This document shows, one piece after another, positions 22,181 to 33,064 of a stretch of DNA of 64,000 nt. The stretch is taken from contig JAKJHU010000140.1 of assembly GCA_022316685.1 (NCBI GenBank), positions 124,001-188,000 on the forward strand, written 5' to 3'. Source of the stretch: Progne subis subis (taxonomy: Eukaryota; Chordata; Aves; Passeriformes; Hirundinidae). The position numbers and the translations under genes are program-made. Numbering within the stretch: the stretch's first letter is position 1; every line of letters begins with the position of its first letter. A model generated the notes under the pieces. The model was not told where the DNA came from, searched no databases, and was given only the letters and a program-made list of their open reading frames with translations.

Positions 22181-23554
22181 CTGGCCACGCCTGAAGAGGG
22201 ACCGAGGACGGGACGGCCGCTCGCCCTTCGGACCTCCGGGACAGCTGGACAAGCGGGAGCAGCCTGGGACCGGCAACGAGGAGGAGCGCCGGAGGGTGAG
22301 CATTCCGGCGGCGGGTAAAGGAGACGTGCGAGTGGGAGTGTGAAAGAGTCGGGGGCCGGCAGCTCGGACCCCTGGAAATGAGTGTGGACCCCTCGGTACT
22401 GCGGTTTCGGACCCCCGCGAGGGGGCCGGCCAGGAAAAGGGGGAAGCGAGAGAATAATGAGTGAGGCGTCTCCTTAGGGGCAGAAAGACACCCCCTGGGC
22501 GTGCAGGGGAAAATAGAGTGTGAGTGGCACGCATTAGGGGCAGAAAGACCCCTCCCCTGGGCGTGCAGGGGAAAACAAAGTGTGAGTGGCACGCATTGGG
22601 GGCAGGTCCCCCCCCTTAAAGGCTAGAGTAGCCTAGGAGGGTTTAGAGTCCCTGGAGGGGCGGGAAAACCGTACCAGGGTTGACACGGTGTCCCCCAACA
22701 CTGCGGGTGCCGAGAGCTCATGAGAGTCCCTGCTTCCCAGGACTGAGCCAGACGCACCAGAGAGGGTGTGCTGCCGCGGTCTCAGGGAGGAGGCCGTAAA
22801 CCCATAGCCCGAGGACACCGGGGTGGGGAGTCAATGTAGAGGCAAGGCGGGCATCCTGCACACACACACTCATCCCTCTTGCCGAGGCTGCTTCATTGGG
22901 GAGAAGTAGTCAAGCCAGTCCTGGTGGAAGGCAAAGGGGTCGGGCCCTGCTGGGGTTGATCCTTGGAAACAAGGAAGGGATATCCCCCCCAGGTAACCCG
23001 TGCGGAGTCTTGACCTCTTACCTCCGTTTCAAAAAGTGAAGAGGGGGACAGTACTAGTGACAGGGCAGTCTAGTCCGGATTTCGGACTGAAGGTGTCCGG
23101 CCCGGCGGGGGCTAAAGCGTGGGAAGGTCCTGAGGCCCGGAAGGGGATACTAGTACTAGGGACCCTGTCGTGCGCCGCAAAGCGTGTCCAGAGTCTCAGG
23201 GGTGAGGCAAGGCGCGGGGGTACATAGGGAGTGAGGTCATTAGGACTCACCTCAAAGGGGTCAGAAGAGAGTCTGAGCCCCTGGTGTAAGTAAAGTGTGA
23301 GCGTCCAAGGAAGTGAAGAAGGTTAGAGAAAGTCAGTAGAAAGAGGGAGAATTTGTTCCCTAATGAAAGCAAAAGTGTAGGAAAGAGTAGAAAAGCATGA
23401 AGTTTAGGAGTTTTATGTTGAAGTGTTCAAGAATTAAGTCAGGAGATTTGAAGTAAAGGGAGAAAAGCTGAAGAATTTTTTTTGCTTAGAAAAAAAAACC
23501 TGTGTTGCCAGTCAGTAAAGGGCACCTTTGAAATTTTTTTTCAGTTTAAAGAAA
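22181..23554 (+). other. ERV-C 5' leader with tandem repeat
   Basis: GC-rich leader of about 1.4 kb, presumably holding the packaging signal. Two 60-62 bp units (22476-22535, 22536-22597), each beginning AGGGGCAGAAAGAC and ending GTGGCACGCATT, are followed by a stub of a third. Open frames on either strand here look like GC-driven chance. Confidence 0.7.
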
Positions 23555-25496
23555 ATGGGACAATGCACTAGTAAGAAAAAGAAATCCCAAAAGGAGAATA
23601 ACAAAGTAAAGAGTATTCCACCCGGTAGTCCCTTAGAACAACTTTTAGCTAAATGGGATTCTTTAGAGGCCACAAAAGGACTAGATCAGGTTAAAATGGT
23701 GTTTTATTGCACAGAAGTCTGGCCAAAATTAAAATTACCAGGAGAGTGGCCATGGTTTGGAACACATGATGAGTGGATGTGCTATCAGTTAAATCACTAC
23801 CTAAGAACTCAGGAAGATCCAGACGTAAACCAGTTAGCTTATGCTGCTTGTTGGCAAAAGAGAGCCACGAGTAAAGAGAATATAAAAGTCTGCAAATTAA
23901 AAGAAAAAGAAAAGTGTGAAAGAAAAGAACAGAAAGAGGAAAGAACAGAAACTAATCAAAGATGGGACCCTTTAGACCATTTACCCCCTCCAATTTACCC
24001 AGAGGTGCCCCAAGTCCCTCAAAATCCTGTCCCAGTTCCCCTACTAACTTCCCCTGAGTCAAACTCAAACTCCTTCAGAACCCTCTCCTCCTCTTCCCCC
24101 AGTGGTTCCATCATCACCCCCCCTTAACACCTCTCCTCCCCAGTCCTTAGTACCTTCTCCCCCTTCTCTCCCAACAGCCCCTTTGCCACCTCCTTCCAAT
24201 AGTCAAAATTCTTTAGCCCCAGTTATAACCCCTGCAGTTTCCCAAAACACAACCTCTTCCCCAGCCCCCCTTTCTCCCACAGTACCATCCTCTGTTTCTC
24301 CCCCTACAGATTTTACTACCTCCCCCTCACCTACAGTAATTCCCCTGCCACCTCCTAATTGGGAGTTAACCAAAACCCCTACAGACTCCTGTGAGTCATC
24401 CCGTTCTCCTGGAATTCCCCAGGAATTTGTAACTCAGCCAGTGTTATCAGTTAATAATGTAAGTGAAGGACCCTATTGTAACACAAGGTCAAAAGCCTTA
24501 AAGCCAGAAAAACTTTTTCCCCTCAGGGAAGTGCCTATGGGAGGAGTAATTGGAGGAGTGGGATTTGTAAATGCCCCATTAACAGCCTCTGAAGTAAGAG
24601 GATTTAAAAAAGAGCTAGGAAATTTAGTTGAAGATCCCATAGGTATTGCCACACAGGTAGACCAATTCCTTGGGCCCAATGTTTATACATGGGGAGAGTT
24701 AAATTCTATATTAAACATCTTGTTCTCCCCTGAGGAAATACGAATGATTAGAATAGCAAGTATCAGAATCTGGGAAAGGGAAAATAGGTTGGGGCCACCT
24801 GGAGATCATAAATTACCAATAACTGACCCAGGGTGGGACCCAAATCGAGAAGAGGAAAGACAAAATATGAGAGACTATAGGTCCTTGATAGTAAGAGGTA
24901 TAAGAGAATCTGTCCCCAGAGGGAATAATACTAAATTAGCTTTTGATGGGTCCCAAGAAAAAGATGAGACTCCTGCCACTTGGCTAAATCGATTAAAAAG
25001 AAATTTTCAATTATATTCAAGCATAGACCCTGATAGTCCTGAGGGACAAGTAATTCTAAAAGTGCAGTTTGTAACAAAGTCATGGCCAGATATATGGAGA
25101 AAATTAGAAAAAATTGAAGATTGGCAGGAGAAAAGTATTAATGAATTATTAAAAGAAGCCTTAAGAGTTTACCTGAGGAGAGAAGAAGAAAAAGCTAAAG
25201 CCAAGGCTCGCATTATGGTAGCTGTAGCAAGAGAAAGTACTGGAGTAGCAGAAAACCAGAAAAACTCCCCCTGGAAATCTAGTGAGGGAGGACCAAGACC
25301 CTCATTTAAAGAACCAAAGTCACCCATAGTACCACCGTGGGTAAATTTAAAAAGAAGTAACCCAGGAGAGAATAGAACTTGTTATTACTGTGGTGAAATA
25401 GGGCATTTAAAAAGGGATTGTAAGAAATTATCACTTGATGAGGCTATTGCAAGGGAGCAAGATGCCCTGGAGAGGGTGCTGAAAGGGGAGGATTAG
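23555..25496 (+). pseudogene. ERV-C gag
   Basis: ATG at 23555 encodes MGQCTSKK, a myristoylation-type matrix start. The matrix core follows, then PPPIYP (PPIY late motif, about 23986) and a long Pro/Ser linker. The frame changes between about 24090 and 24127. Downstream, in the second frame, is a gamma-type capsid with ETPATWLNRLKRNFQLYSS (major homology region), a charged LRREEEKAKAK tail, and the knuckle CYYCGEIGHLKRDC at 25380-25421. It ends at UAG 25494-25496. Confidence 0.9.
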
Positions 25497-27614
25497 GGGT
25501 GTCAGAGGCTCTATAAAATAGGGGACCCAATAGAACAACAAGATGAGCCTCTAGTAAACTTTGATGTGGGGCCCCAAAGTGAAGAATATGAATTCTTAGT
25601 AGACACAGGAGCTGATAGATCGAGTTTAAGGAAATTACCAACAGGGGTAACAATCGGGACAAAAACTTGTGAAGTGTTAGGGGCTGAAGGGAGGCCCTTT
25701 CGAGCATTAATAGTTGAAAGAGTAGAGATTAAAGGGAACTCAAAGCACTGTGTAGCTGATTTTCTTTATTTACCACATACAGAAACCAATTTACTAGGCA
25801 GAGACTTACAAGTGCAGCTCGGGGTAGGAGTTATCCCAAAAGATGGAAAAATGGTTGTGCATATCATGAAACTGACCCAAGGGGATATACAAGAGATAAA
25901 TCCAGAAGTGTGGGCTACAGAGGGAAAATATGGGTGTTTAGATATCCCTCCCATTAAGATAGAAATGCAAAAAGATACCCCTGCCATCAGAGTTAAGCAA
26001 TACCCAATGTCACCAGAAGGAAAGAAAGGGCTAGCTTCAGTAATTGAGCATCTTTTAAAAGAAAATATCTTAGAACCATGTATGTCCCCTCATAACACCC
26101 CTATATTGGCCTTAAAGAAAGATGAGGGAAAGTTTAGATTAGTCCAGGATTTGAGAGAAATAAATAAAAGAACTATTGCTCGACACCCAGTAGTACCTAA
26201 CCCCTATACCTTGCTGAGTAGAATTCCAAGAGAGCATACCTGGTTCACAGTGATAGACTTAAAGGATGCTTTTTGGGCATGTCCCCTAGCAGAAGAGTGT
26301 AGGGATTGGTTCGCCTTTGAATGGGAACATCCAGACAGGGGAACGAAACAACAGCTAAGGTGGACCCGGTTACCACAGGGGTATACGGAATCGCCAAATA
26401 TCTTCGGACAGGCCCTAGAAACATTATTAGAACAGTTTAGTCCCAAAGAAGGAGTTCAAATTTTGCAATACGTGGATGATTTATTAATATCAGGGGAGAC
26501 AGAAAAAGAAGTTAAAGATGTAAGTATACAACTTCTAAACTTTCTTGGAGAAAAGGGGTTAAAAGTATCTCAGAGTAAACTACAGTTTGTAGAAAATGAA
26601 GTCACTTATTTAGGACACATAATCGGAAAGGGGAGTAAAAGGTTAAGCCCTGCAAGAATTTCAGGAATAGTGTCTATATCACCTCCAAAAACTAAGAGAG
26701 ACATAAGGAAACTTCTAGGCCTGTTTGGATACTGCAAGCACTGGATAGATAAGTACACTCAAGGGGTCAAATTTCTTTATGATAAATTAATAGACCAGGA
26801 ACCAATGAATTGGACAGAAAGTGACGAGAGGCAGCTACAGGATCTAAAAGAGAAATTATCCTCAGCACCAGTTTTAAGCTTACCAGATCTTAAAAAGGAG
26901 TTTGATTTATTTGTAAACACTGAGGAAGGGATAGCATACGGAGTTTTAACCCAAGAATGGGGAGGATACCGAAAACCTGTAGCATTTTTATCAAAACTGT
27001 TAGATCCAGTTGCTAGGGGATGGCCGGCTTGTCTCCAAGCAGTTGCAGCTGCAGCTATTTTAATAGAAGAAGCTCAAAAGTTAACATTACAGGGAAAGAT
27101 AAAGATACATACTCCACATGATTTGAAAACAATTTTAAGTCAAAGAGCTCAAAAGTGGCTCACAGATTCTAGAATCCTAAAATATGAAATTATACTGATA
27201 AATTCAGATAACCTAGAACTAACAACATCAAAAAGCTTAAATCCAGCTCAATTTCTCTCTGGTGAGCCCACTGAAGAAATAGAACACCATTGCCTAGAAC
27301 TCATTGATATGCAAACAAAAGTAAGAGAAGATTTAGAGGATACACCCCTTCCATATGGGAGAGTGTTGTTCACAGATGGGTCATCCCGAGTGGTGGAAGG
27401 GAAAAGAATATCAGGATACTCTGTAATTGAGGGAGAGAAAATGAAAGTTTTAGAAAAGGGAAAGTTACCAAGTAATTGGTCAGCACAGTGCTGTGAAATA
27501 TATGCACTAAAGAGAGGGCTAGACTTACTTAAAGATGACCGAGGGACCATTTACACAGACTCTAGATATGCCTTTGGTATCGTGCACACATTTGGGAAGG
27601 ACGGGGATATTTAA
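25497..27614 (+). pseudogene. ERV-C pol: protease, RT and start of RNase H
   Basis: This frame is continuous with gag capsid through the UAG. Protease has FLVDTGADRSS (DTG 25602-25610). RT has LVQDLREINKR, VIDLKDAFWACPL and LPQGYTESPNIF, with catalytic QYVDDLL (YVDD 26469-26480). Connection and RNase H follow, with LFTDGSS, EIYALKRGL and IYTDSRYAFG. The frame is lost near 27590-27600, ending at a TAA at 27612-27614. Confidence 0.92.
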
Positions 27615-29037
27615 ATTCAAAAGGGAAAAACTTAATACACACAGAATTAATAAAATCAGTGTTAAAATCTTTACAAAAACCAGTAGAAATTGCAGTAGTT
27701 CACATAAAAGGACATCAAAAGGGAGATATGCCCGAGATAAGGGGAAACCAGTTAGCTGATAAAACAGCCAGAGAAGCAGCTTTAGAACCAGGAGAACCAG
27801 TAAAAATCCTCAAATTGGAGAAAATGCCAAGAAAAGAAGAAGAAAGGATAGAGCAAGTGTTTAGTGAAAAAGAGCAGAAAGCAATAAAAGAATTAGGATT
27901 ACACCAGGGGGAACACGGAGTGTGGTTAACAGTTGACGGACGGAAATTCTTAAATAAAGCCCTAGCCCGAAGAATACTTACAGAAATACATAATTTAACC
28001 CACTGGGGAACCCAGGGGTTATGTGACCATTTCCTAAGGGAAAACCTGTGTATTGGAGTACACGAATTAGCAAAAGCAGTTACTCAGGGATGTATAATAT
28101 GTCAGAAAATAAATCAAAAAGTTATGAGAAAAACTGAGCCTGGAGGGAGGGAGTTAGCCTTAAGGCCCTTCCAGAACGTGCAAATTGATTTTACTGAGAT
28201 GCCCCCTGTTCAAGGGTACAAACACTTGTTAGTGATCATAGATCACCTTACCCATTGGGTAGAGGCATTTCCTACAAAAAGGGAAACAGCAGAAGTAGTA
28301 ACAAAAATCATATTGGAAGATATCCTCCCTCGGTATGGGCTGATAAATAATATTGATTCAGACAGAGGGCCACATTTCACAGCACAAATTCTACAACAGG
28401 TAACACAAGCCTTAGGGATAAAACGGAGGTTACACGCCCCATGGCATCCCCAAAGCTCAGGCAGAGTAGAAAGGATGAACAAAACCATTAAAAATGTACT
28501 GACTAACTAATAGCAGAAACTCAACTAAATTGGCTTAAATGCTTACCCCTAGCATTACTACGAATCAGAACACAGCCACGAGCAGATCTAGGAGTGTCAC
28601 CATATGAAATGTTATTTGGGCTTCCCTTTTTGTTATCTCCTTATAGTTCTAAAGACTACCTGGAAGGAGAGGAAATCGCTAGAAAATATCTAAAAACCAT
28701 TGGACAAACCTTAGAAAATCTCAGAAAGAAAGGCTATCTTCCTCAAACTTCCCCTTTGGATGCAAATGTGCATAATATCAATCCTGGAGACTGGGTATTG
28801 ATCAAAACGTGGACTAATACCCCGCTGACCCCGAAGTTTGAAGGTCCCTACCAAGTACTGTTAACAACTCACACAGCAGCGCGCACTAAGGAAAAAGGAT
28901 GGACCCACATCACCAGAGTTAAAGGGCCAGTACCCCCTCCTGGAGAGAACCCGAGTTCAGCACCCTCACCGGATGAAACCGAGTGGACAGTAACACCACA
29001 CCCGAAAGACTTGAAATTAACCTTTAAAAAGAAATAA
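27596..29037 (+). pseudogene. ERV-C pol: RNase H end and integrase
   Basis: In a new frame: VEIAVVHIKGHQKGDM and GNQLADKTARE (RNase H end). Integrase follows, with HNLTH and CIICQ (HHCC zinc site), IDFTEMPP, DSDRGPHFTAQ and HPQSSGRVERMNKTIK (the D, D, E catalytic residues). The frame closes at 28508-28510 and integrase continues in a third frame from about 28511 to 29037, with SPYEMLFG and the C-terminal PGDWVLIKTW barrel. Confidence 0.9.
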
Positions 29038-29634
29038 GAGATAACAGAGACTGTGAAAACCTTTTGTTTCAGTTGCCTCTCCCATAATCAACGAACTCAA
29101 AAAGGGGGGGGGGGGGGGGGGGGGGGGGCACAATAAGGGTTAATTTCTGTAAACCTAAGTCAGTTTTTGTAATTAGCAATTTTAGATATGTTTAAGTAAT
29201 AGATATATTAAAAAGGGGTATAAGTTCTTTTTTGTATTAATTTTACATATAGTTTAAGTCTTTTTTTATAAGTAAGAATTTAAGTAAGTTTAAGGGGTTT
29301 TTTTTAATAATAATTTTTAAATTGTAAGTTTTATGAATAGCAATTTAAATAAGTTTGACTAATAGAAAAAAAGAATCAGGGTTTTTTTATTAAGTTTAAA
29401 TATTGTTTAGGTTTTATAAATAGTGATTTAAATAAGTTTAAGATTTTTATATGTTAATTTTAAAAGTTGTTAAGTTCTATAAGTAGCAGTTTGAACAAAT
29501 TTAAGTAATAGAAAAATTAAAAGAGTGTAAAGTTTTTTTTAAGAAAAAAGAGAGTAAATCTCCTACAGAACATTCTCTAAGGGCAACTAAATTAATAGGG
29601 AAGGGAAGTGGAAGCATGTAAGTGGGTTCTTTAG
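29038..29634 (+). other. ERV-C pol-env spacer: G25 tract and AT-rich repeats
   Basis: A run of 25 G (29104-29128) preceded by AAAAA resembles an extra polypurine tract. It is followed by about 450 bp of AT-rich sequence with recurring AAGTTTAAG/TTTAAATAAGTTT motifs. No coding capacity. Gammaretroviruses normally overlap pol and env here. Confidence 0.75.
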
Positions 29635-31452
29635 GAGACCTCTCCACTCCAAGAGGCAAGGCCGGGTGGAGCAAGAGATCCAGGAAGGACGGCCCATACC
29701 GGACTCTTGGGAGGGATCATACTGGTGATGTTCATAAAGCACACCTACGAAACAAAAGCCTGTACTAACTGCTGCCATCCAGTGTACGATGGAGAGGATC
29801 TCAGATCCTTATTCAGGGTCCATACTAACGTGAACCCAAACTGCTTTGACCATTCCCAGTTGAATACTTGCCAAGAGGATGGAAAAGTTTATTGGACCAT
29901 AAAAAACACAGCTAGTTATGCACAGCGCCTGTTTGGGGAATGTCCTATAGGAGACACTTGGTTATGCTTTGAAGCAGATCACAAAGGATTGAGGGATATA
30001 ATAAAAGAAAAAGTGTTGACAACAAAATTTGAAAAAAGCCTAGACATCCCATCAGGAAAAAACCTGTTCATTGACTTAGTAGAAAGGATCAGTCGAGAAT
30101 TAAATTTCACTGAGTGCTGGATATGTGGAGGTACACAAATGTCTGAAATATAGCCCTGGGAAGGAATTAGCTTAAGCCCTCTAGAAATTCTAAAATGGAA
30201 ACAGACTGAACAGAATACACAAAGTTTAAGAACAAGGGGAAGAGAGAAGTGGGATCTCAAATCTAAAATCATTGGGGAAGAATGTATCATGAGGACAGGA
30301 ACCAGGTACCAAACCCGTGTGGGAAAATTAATGTGTAAAAGGTATATAATAGTGATAAACTTAAGTGCTAAATGGGTTCCCAAAGGGCCTAACAAGTATT
30401 GGTCAACTGAGAACACGGAAAAATGTATCTATAATGAGAGGTATGAATTATATGAATGTATTGACAAAGCTATAAATCCTTTTTGGGGGATAAAAGAACT
30501 GTCTCGGTTTTGGCAACAACCTTTTGAAACTAGGGAAGATTACTGGGAAGCTCCAAATCACCTGTTCTGGATCTGTGGGGATACTGCCTATACAAAATTG
30601 CCTGGGGATTCGTTGGGAAGCTGTACAATAGGGATCATAAAGCCAGCTTTCTTCCTATTACCCAAGAGATTAGGAGCACACCTAGGAGTCCCAGGATATG
30701 ACAATCTAGGAAAAGTCGAACGAAAAAAAAGAGAGACTCTAACAATTGGTGGAGACCAAAAATGGAAAGGAAAAATATGGACCCCAGAAGAGATCATTAA
30801 AACCTATGGACCAGCTACATGGGCACAGGATGGGTCCTGGGGGTATCGCACTCCAATTTACATGTTAAATAGAATCATTAGGCTCCAGGCTGTGTTAGAA
30901 ATGGTATCTAACAGAACAGCTCTCGCATTAGACCACATCACTGACCAACTAATACAAACAAGAGCTGTAATATACCAAATACGTCTTGCTGTAGACTACG
31001 TTTTAGCAGATGAAGGAGGAATCTGTGGTAAGTTTAATTCGTCTGAATGTTGTTTAGAAATTGATGATAAAAGCGCAGTAATTAAAAACATCTCAAAAGA
31101 AATCCGAAAGCTAGCCTATGTGGGAAATCAGGAGTGGACTCCTCTAATGGATACCAACTGGTGGAATAGTTTTTGGTCATTTAGGGGGGATTGGTGGAAG
31201 AAAGCTGGGTTTATGATAATTTGCTCAATCACCGGGTTAATGTTTTTACCTTGTCTAATCCCATGTCTAATTCGAACGATTACCTCCACAGTCCAAGCCA
31301 GCATCCAGATCCCTAAAGCAACCAGTCAAACACAGACCAAAATGATGGTAATAGAGAGTCAAGAACCCGAACATGAGAATGCCAAAGAAATATATGAAAA
31401 GTTCCAAAAATGTAGAAAAATCTATTTTCAAGAAGAGGAGGTAACAAATTGA
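29635..31452 (+). pseudogene. ERV-C env (surface and transmembrane subunits)
   Basis: One frame open from 29635 to 31452 except for TAG at 30151-30153. The first ATG in frame is at 29728, after a hydrophobic stretch, so the signal peptide start is unclear (it may come from a spliced leader). The surface part is Cys-rich (ACTNCC, CWICGG, FWICGD). A furin-type RKKR lies at 30721-30732. The transmembrane part has a heptad-like NRIIRLQAVLEMVSNRTA helix, GGICGKFNSSECC at 31018-31053 (CX7CC), and a membrane anchor FMIICSITGLMFLPCLIP, with a long cytoplasmic tail. Confidence 0.88.
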
Positions 31453-31480
31453 TGCGAGCTAAAGCTCGATCAAAGAAATA

Positions 31481-31491
31481 GAGGGGGGAGT
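31481..31491 (+). other. ERV-C polypurine tract
   Basis: GAGGGGGGAGT directly precedes the 3' LTR at 31492, the usual plus-strand primer position. Confidence 0.85.
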
Positions 31492-32098
31492 TGTTATAAA
31501 TAAATTCTATTCAAATAATCTATGTTTTAGTTACTTAATTGTTAAGTAATTCCATTAAGATTGTTAATGCTAGCTTCTATATAAAGAATTTGCCTTATTC
31601 CTGTTTTAATACTGATTTATTACCTTATTTGCTTGTTTGTTAATTAAGAATTCACCTTATTACCTGTATCTCTGCTCCCATTCGCCAGATAGTGTCTGAA
31701 TATGCAAATAAAAAGAATGCTAGAATTCTGGGAACAACTCAAGAACAAGAGACTCTGAAAAGCAGGGAACCAAAGTAAAATCCAGGACTGTAGTTGCATT
31801 TTAGACTAGTGCAAGAAGTACGGGGGTCCGCCGAAGCAGCTTTATTTAGTCGCCGTGACCTGAGGAGTCCCCCATCGCTGGACGACCCCTGATCAGCGAC
31901 GTGAAACGGACTCCCCGGCAAGGGAAAAAGCCCGTGAGGGGGGGTGGGAGTCCCCAGCTTTGCTGTGAAGCGAAGCTGTGTGTACCTCCTCCTCCACGTT
32001 GCCAAGGGAGCAAGCAAGCTCTCCCCCAAGGCCAAGCTTGATAATAAAGAAACATACAAAACCAGCAAGTCTCTGACTCTCTTATTTTTTCCAGAACA
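31492..32098 (+). repeat. 3' LTR of ERV-C
   Basis: 607 bp, same termini as the 5' LTR. Followed by AAGT, matching the 5' flank. Confidence 0.92.
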
Positions 32099-32471
32099 AA
32101 GTCATACAGGAAAAAATAAATAAATAAAAAAATTCCAGTGTTCCCTAATTATGAATGTCTATACAACTTACGACTTTTTTTGGAGGCATTGATACATCTG
32201 GTTGTGAAACCAAAGTCATCATACCACAGCTGGCCTCCTTCTATTTGTAATACAAAACAAGACATTCCTACAAATAAATAATCCTGTCCTCTTCTAAAGA
32301 TCACAGGATTTACAAGGAGACTCGATACAGACCTCAAAGTTATTTGGCATGCCCAAAGCTTAAATACACCCAGCTCAGTTTCTCACATGGAAATTAAAAG
32401 GCTCAGAGGGATGCTACAACAACGCATCTGTGCTACGAAGTCATGGAGGTGCTAAGGCAGCGAATGCCACC

Positions 32472-32488
32472 GGGGGGGGGGGGGGGGG
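32472..32488. repeat. Poly-G, 17 bp
   Basis: Uninterrupted G run in UEVLD intron 1, close to exon 1. Confidence 0.9.
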
Positions 32489-32589
32489 AAATAAATCAAT
32501 TTCCGATGCGAGAAGAGCAAGATTTCAGTCGTGAGGCATGGCGTGAACCAGGGGGATAAACTGATGCGTGGTGCAACTTAAAGGTCAGC

Positions 32590-32930
32590 TGCAGCAGGAC
32601 AGCGCAGACACCGGGATGCGAAGGGATGGGATCCCGGCAGCCACTCCAGGACCCCATCGCCCGTCCCGGCCCGCTGTGGACCCGCCATAGACCCACTATG
32701 GACCCGCGCTCCCCAGGCCCCCGCTCCCTCAGCGCCCCCTTCCCTCCCCGGCCCGGCCCGCGCGCGCACCTTGCCCAGCTGCCTCCGCAGCACCTCCTCC
32801 ACTTGCGTCATGGCGGCGCCTTAGCGGCGGGGCCCGCGCGGGCAGCACCGCCCCTCAGCGCGGCGGCCCGGCCTCGGCCGGGGAACGGGGGAGTGTCCGC
32901 ACTATCTGCAACCGGGATCTGCGGTGGTGT
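32590..32930 (-). promoter_or_regulatory. CpG-rich promoter region of UEVLD
   Basis: Dense CG dinucleotides around the exon 1 ATG, no TATA box upstream. Typical of a broadly expressed CpG-island promoter. Its persistence suggests transcription may continue despite the broken coding region. Confidence 0.65.
32770..32811 (-). CDS. UEVLD: UEVLD exon 1 (coding part)
   Basis: Encodes MTQVEEVLRRQLGK (14 codons) and ends AAG before a GTGCGC donor. It aligns with the human start, which also ends LGK before YKFRDLT. It lies in a CpG-rich block. Confidence 0.85.
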
Positions 32931-33064
32931 GCGATCGTTGTGTACTTTCAAGCCCAATCAGCAGGAAAGGAGACCTAATCGGCTGAAGAGACAGCAGCCA
33001 GCGTCCAGTCAAGGACATCCGTGAACGAACGAGCTTTAAGGATGGAGTAAACCAAGATGTTGTT

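Larger units (their letters stand above)
21548..32098 (+). mobile_element. ERV-C: full-length gammaretrovirus-like provirus in UEVLD intron 1
   Basis: Order: LTR, primer site, 1.4-kb leader, gag, UAG, pol, AT-rich spacer, env, polypurine tract, LTR. A duplication AAGT flanks it (21544-21547, 32099-32102). Gamma-like characters: MGQ myristoylation start, PPIY motif, one CCHC knuckle, gag and pol in one frame separated by UAG, proline-type primer site. It is antisense to UEVLD. Breaks: a frameshift in gag near 24.1 kb, in RNase H near 27.6 kb and in integrase near 28.5 kb, and a stop in env at 30151-30153. Confidence 0.93.
8658..32811 (-). pseudogene. UEVLD: UEVLD (UEV and lactate/malate dehydrogenase domains), decayed in its 3' half
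   Basis: Twelve exons follow the protein order of vertebrate UEVLD: a TSG101-like UEV (E2 variant without catalytic Cys) in exons 1-5, then an LDH-like fold in exons 6-12. Exons 1-7 (712 nt) are open and in phase. Exon 8 is split by a solo LTR; the frame then stops at 13431-13433, giving a predicted 321-codon product against 471 residues in human. Exon 9 has an AT donor, exon 10 no donor in the right phase, exon 11 a 4-nt loss, exon 12 a frameshift. A functional UEV-only product remains possible. The CpG-rich promoter is at about 32.6-32.9 kb and SPTY2D1 lies upstream on the same strand. Assembly error in a single site could be argued, but not for all. Confidence 0.87.

Noticed and set aside
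21902..22592. Long minus-strand ORFs across the ERV-C 5' LTR and leader
   Set aside because: GC-rich antisense reading of LTR/leader; the equivalent frames in the other LTR copies differ in length.
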